A stretch of 64,000 bases of DNA from Rhodococcus qingshengii JCM 15477 (GTDB taxonomy: Bacteria; Actinomycetota; Actinomycetes; Mycobacteriales; Mycobacteriaceae): NCBI RefSeq assembly GCF_023221595.1, contig NZ_CP096563.1:186001-250000 (forward strand). Reading direction: 5' to 3'. Made by a program: the position numbers and the translations under genes. The notes under the pieces were generated by a model. It worked only from the letters and a program-made list of their open reading frames with translations. It had not been told where the DNA came from and did not search any database. How positions within the stretch are numbered: the stretch's first letter is position 1; the number at the start of each line of letters is the position of its first letter. Below, piece by piece: positions 61,337 through 64,000 of the stretch.

Positions 61337-61454
61337 GCGCGGCTACCCCAAGCGGGGATCGTTTGCGTGTAGAAATAGTTTCAACGGGGGTCTGGCTGCT
61401 CAGGCGGCCACACGATCGACGCGCGGACCGAACGTAAGGAAAGAGAGTGAGCTC

Positions 61455-63338
61455 ATGCGAGTAGGCCTTGCCACGGAGGACCGTCGCCGGTCCCGGGCAA
61501 CCTTCCGGACAAAGGTCGTCGGCGCACTGGCAGCGATGCTGGTTCTGCCGATCGCCGCGGGCTTGACGACGGCCGGAACCGCGGCAGCCGCGCCGGCACC
61601 TGCTCAGGCCGCACCGGCCGCCACCCAGAACCCCACCGGAGCAGCGGTCACGAAGGTCGACTGGCTCAGCGAGCGTCGCGTCGCGCTGTGGGTGAACTCT
61701 CCCGCGATGGGCACCCCGATTCAGGTGCAGATCCTCTTGGCCCGCGATTGGAACGTCAATCCGTCGGCCAGCTTCCCCTCGGTCTGGATGCTCGACGGTC
61801 TTCGCGCGACCGACAACGAGAACGCCTGGACCTACGAGACCGACGCCGAGTCCTTCTACGCGGACAAGAACGTCAACGTCATCCTCCCGGTCGGCGGTCA
61901 GTCCAGCTTCTACTCCGACTGGCTCCAGCCCGACAACGGCAAGAACTACCAGTGGGAGACGTTCCTGACCAAGGAACTGCCCCCCATCCTCGAAAAGGAC
62001 TGGCGGACCACGCAGACACGCGGTGTCGTCGGTCTGTCGATGGGCGGCACGTCCGCCATGTTCCTCACGGCGCGCAACCCCGGCTTCTTCAAGTTCGCCG
62101 CTTCGCTCTCCGGCATCCTCACCACCACCTCGCTCGGCATGCCTCAGGCAATCCAGTTCGCGATGACCGACGCCGGTGGATACAACTCCGCCGCGATGTG
62201 GGGACCGCCGTCAAACCCGCAGTGGGCTGCACACGATCCGTACGCGCTCGCCGAGAAGCTCAAGGGCGTCAGCCTGTACGTCTCGAGTGGTAGCGGTACG
62301 ACCGGCCCGTACGACCAGCCGTCGGGAATTCCCGGCGTGAGCACCAACTACGCAGGCATGGGCCTCGAGATCCTCGCTCGCCTGACCTCGCAGACCTTCG
62401 CGACCAAGCTCAACCAGCTCGGAATCCCCGCGCAGGTCAACTACCGCCCGTCCGGAACCCACTCGTGGCCGTACTGGCAGTTCGAGCTTCATCAGCTGTG
62501 GCCGCAGTTGGCCAACGCCATCGGCGTCGAGGTCGAGAAGCCGGCTTGCGGCACTTCGGGTGAGATCGGTGCGACGGCCGCAGCCAACGGCTGGATCGGT
62601 GACTGCATCACCCCCGAGTACAGCGTCGCGGGTGGCCTGGCACAGGACTTCCGCAACGGTCGCATCTACTTCACCAGTGGAACGGGCGCCCAGCCCGTCG
62701 CCGGTCGTATCGCCGGCGCGTACATGAACACCGGAGCAGCGGCCGGCCCGCTCGGCTTCCCGCGTACCCCCGAACTCGGTACCCCCGACGGACGCGGACG
62801 CTTCAACCACTTCCAGAACGGCTCCATCTACTGGACCCCGCAGACCGGCGCTCACCCCGTCAGCGGTGACATCCTCGCCGAGTGGTCCGCACAGGGTTGG
62901 GAAGGTGGCCCGCTCGGCTACCCGACTGCCGACGAGATCGCGACCCCCGGCAAGCCGGGCAAGGTCCAGGGATTCGAGATCGGCGCAATGTACAGCAGCG
63001 CCAATGGAACTCACGCGGTTCTCGGAATGATCATGGGCAAGTACGGCGAACTCGGCTGGGAAAACGGCTGGCTCGGATTCCCGAAGTCGAACGAGGTTCC
63101 GATCAAGGACAACGGACGCTTCACCGAGTTCGAGGGCGGCAACATCTACTGGAGCCCCGGCACCGGTGCATGGTCCGTCGAGAACGGTCCGCTGTTCGAC
63201 GGTTGGAAGAGCGTCGGATACGAAGGTGGACGACTCGGATTCCCGATCAGTGACAAGTTCGACATTCCCGGTGGTGTCCAGCAGAACTTCCAGTTCGGCT
63301 ACATCACGGTGATCGGTGACAAGACAGAAGTTCACTAA
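61455..63338 (+). CDS. mycolyltransferase with C-terminal LGFP repeats
   Basis: A 627-residue exported enzyme. The signal peptide is VVGALAAMLVLPIAAGLTTAGTAAAAP. The antigen-85-type domain (about 65-345) keeps WMLDGLRATDNENAWTYETD, LPVGGQSSFYSDW, GLSMGGTSAM (Ser195) and SGTHSWPYWQFEL. From about 365 to the end there are roughly five LGFP repeats (GPLGFPRTPE, GPLGYPTADE, GWLGFPKSNE, GRLGFPISDK), which in Corynebacterium anchor PS1/Cop1-type mycolyltransferases in the wall. The two mycolyltransferases here are a free form and a wall-bound form. Confidence 0.95.
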   Translation: MRVGLATEDRRRSRATFRTKVVGALAAMLVLPIAAGLTTAGTAAAAPAPAQAAPAATQNPTGAAVTKVDWLSERRVALWVNSPAMGTPIQVQILLARDWNVNPSASFPSVWMLDGLRATDNENAWTYETDAESFYADKNVNVILPVGGQSSFYSDWLQPDNGKNYQWETFLTKELPPILEKDWRTTQTRGVVGLSMGGTSAMFLTARNPGFFKFAASLSGILTTTSLGMPQAIQFAMTDAGGYNSAAMWGPPSNPQWAAHDPYALAEKLKGVSLYVSSGSGTTGPYDQPSGIPGVSTNYAGMGLEILARLTSQTFATKLNQLGIPAQVNYRPSGTHSWPYWQFELHQLWPQLANAIGVEVEKPACGTSGEIGATAAANGWIGDCITPEYSVAGGLAQDFRNGRIYFTSGTGAQPVAGRIAGAYMNTGAAAGPLGFPRTPELGTPDGRGRFNHFQNGSIYWTPQTGAHPVSGDILAEWSAQGWEGGPLGYPTADEIATPGKPGKVQGFEIGAMYSSANGTHAVLGMIMGKYGELGWENGWLGFPKSNEVPIKDNGRFTEFEGGNIYWSPGTGAWSVENGPLFDGWKSVGYEGGRLGFPISDKFDIPGGVQQNFQFGYITVIGDKTEVH

Positions 63339-63355
63339 CTCACAGTGGTGCACGA

Positions 63356-63389
63356 CGGGCGGGCCCGATCACGGATCGGTGCCCGCCCG
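63356..63389 (+). terminator. hairpin after the LGFP mycolyltransferase gene
   Basis: CGGGCGGGC (63356-63364) and GCCCGCCCG (63381-63389) are perfect 9-bp arms with inner GATC complementarity (CCGATC/GATCGG). It starts 17 bp after the stop and has no T-tract. Confidence 0.65.
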
Positions 63390-63444
63390 CGTGCGTTGCG
63401 TAACCTGTTGATGGACTTTCGACTGAAGGCAAGGACGGACATTG

Positions 63445-63996
63445 ATGTCGCTTTTCTCGGGTAACCGAAACACCTGTGCACGCGCGATCGCGGTCGGCGC
63501 CCTGGCGCTCGCCACCGGTGGCGCGCTTGTCGCGTGCGGTAGTGACGACTCCACTGCAACCTCCAATCCGGTCACCACGACGTCCGCGGCGGCTTCGTCC
63601 TCGAGCGGTTCGGCATCTGCGTCCGCCTCTGCGACCACGACGGCGTCGGCTGCGCCCACCAGTCCGGGAGCCGCGGCCACCGCGCCGCCGGAGCAGCCGC
63701 AGAGCATCGAGGGCTTCCCGGGTCCCACAGTCGTCGAGGTCAGTCCCGAGGCACAGAAGTTCCTCGACGGACTGAAGGCGAAGGGCATCACCCCAGCCGG
63801 TGACGGAAGCATCGCCGTCAACACGGCCAATTACATCTGCGCTGCCGGTCCTCAGACCGACGACGAGGTCCTGACCTTCGTGACCGCCTTCGTCGGCCAG
63901 GAAGCGTCGGCGGAAGGCAAGCAGATCACTCCCGAGCAGGCAGGTGCGAACGCTCAGATCTACATCGACGTCGCCAACGCCACCTACTGCAAGTAG
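63445..63996 (+). CDS. DUF732 lipoprotein
   Basis: A 183-residue lipoprotein starting at the ATG at 63445 (MSLFSGNRNTCARAIAVGAL) behind AAGGACGG. The lipobox is ALVAC (Cys31). A long Ser/Ala/Thr-rich linker (about 35-90) leads to a DUF732 domain: EAQKFLDGLKAKGITPAGDGSIAVNTANYICAAG ... AQIYIDVANATYCK, with the two conserved cysteines expected to pair. DUF732 proteins are common in mycobacteria, function unknown. The stop is 4 bp from the window end. Confidence 0.88.
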   Translation: MSLFSGNRNTCARAIAVGALALATGGALVACGSDDSTATSNPVTTTSAAASSSSGSASASASATTTASAAPTSPGAAATAPPEQPQSIEGFPGPTVVEVSPEAQKFLDGLKAKGITPAGDGSIAVNTANYICAAGPQTDDEVLTFVTAFVGQEASAEGKQITPEQAGANAQIYIDVANATYCK

Positions 63997-64000
63997 GCGC

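Overview
The window is a chromosomal segment of a mycolic-acid-containing actinobacterium, most likely Rhodococcus (erythropolis/qingshengii-like). The reasons are high-GC codon use, frequent GTG starts, antigen-85-type mycolyltransferases, the galactan/arabinan gene run glf-glfT2-PAP2-ubiA-aftB, and a gene order that follows the M. tuberculosis block from sodA (Rv3846) down to fbpA (Rv3804c). That synteny is recalled from knowledge of the family, not computed. No transposase, prophage, CRISPR array, tRNA or rRNA was seen.

Layout. 1-10 kb: sodA (cut by the window edge), a membrane acyltransferase, msrA, an Rv1733c-like membrane protein, an LLM oxidoreductase, a GT-C-like membrane protein, then a 415-bp intergenic region with a DnaA-box cluster, followed by a DUF4328 protein, a glycerophosphodiester phosphodiesterase, a DUF5926 protein and an alpha/beta hydrolase. 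10-20 kb: two ferritins about 5 kb apart, a CDF metal transporter, an M23 peptidase-blaI-blaR1-like operon, a divergent DsbA-like/CtaG-like pair, a lipoprotein, an LCP ligase, a CPBP protease and a DUF2470 protein behind a strong IdeR/DtxR-type iron box. 20-30 kb: pheA and a phosphoglycerate-mutase-family gene, an OafA-like acyltransferase-SGNH fusion, a compact PE-PPE-EspG-like operon, the Rv3836/Rv3835 homologues, an ankyrin protein and serS.

30-37 kb is accessory: two tandem, homologous, secreted Ig-repeat giants (about 1,070 aa each) built from near-identical 291-bp units. They share an unassigned N-terminal domain, an LPFGS C-terminus and an upstream promoter-proximal motif. 37-45 kb: two lipoproteins or surface proteins (one with two Ltp modules), two PlsC acyltransferases, a HAD phosphatase, and two LGFP-containing envelope proteins (amidase and SpoIID/LytB). 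45-53 kb looks like a catabolic insertion between the amidase/SpoIID genes and glf: a PucR regulator and amino-acid permease, thiolase, acyl-CoA dehydrogenase, MBL hydrolase, MarR regulator and extradiol dioxygenase. 53-64 kb is the conserved arabinogalactan and mycolate assembly cluster, ending with two mycolyltransferases (the second carrying LGFP repeats) and a DUF732 lipoprotein.

The genes mainly serve construction of the mycolyl-arabinogalactan envelope, iron and oxidative-stress handling, and envelope surveillance. The most notable regulatory signals are a pair of matching BlaI-type operators (one before the M23-blaI-blaR1 operon, one between dsbA-like and ctaG-like), the DnaA-box cluster, the iron box, and several clean inverted repeats between divergent genes. 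All functional statements come from reading translated motifs; no database search was run.
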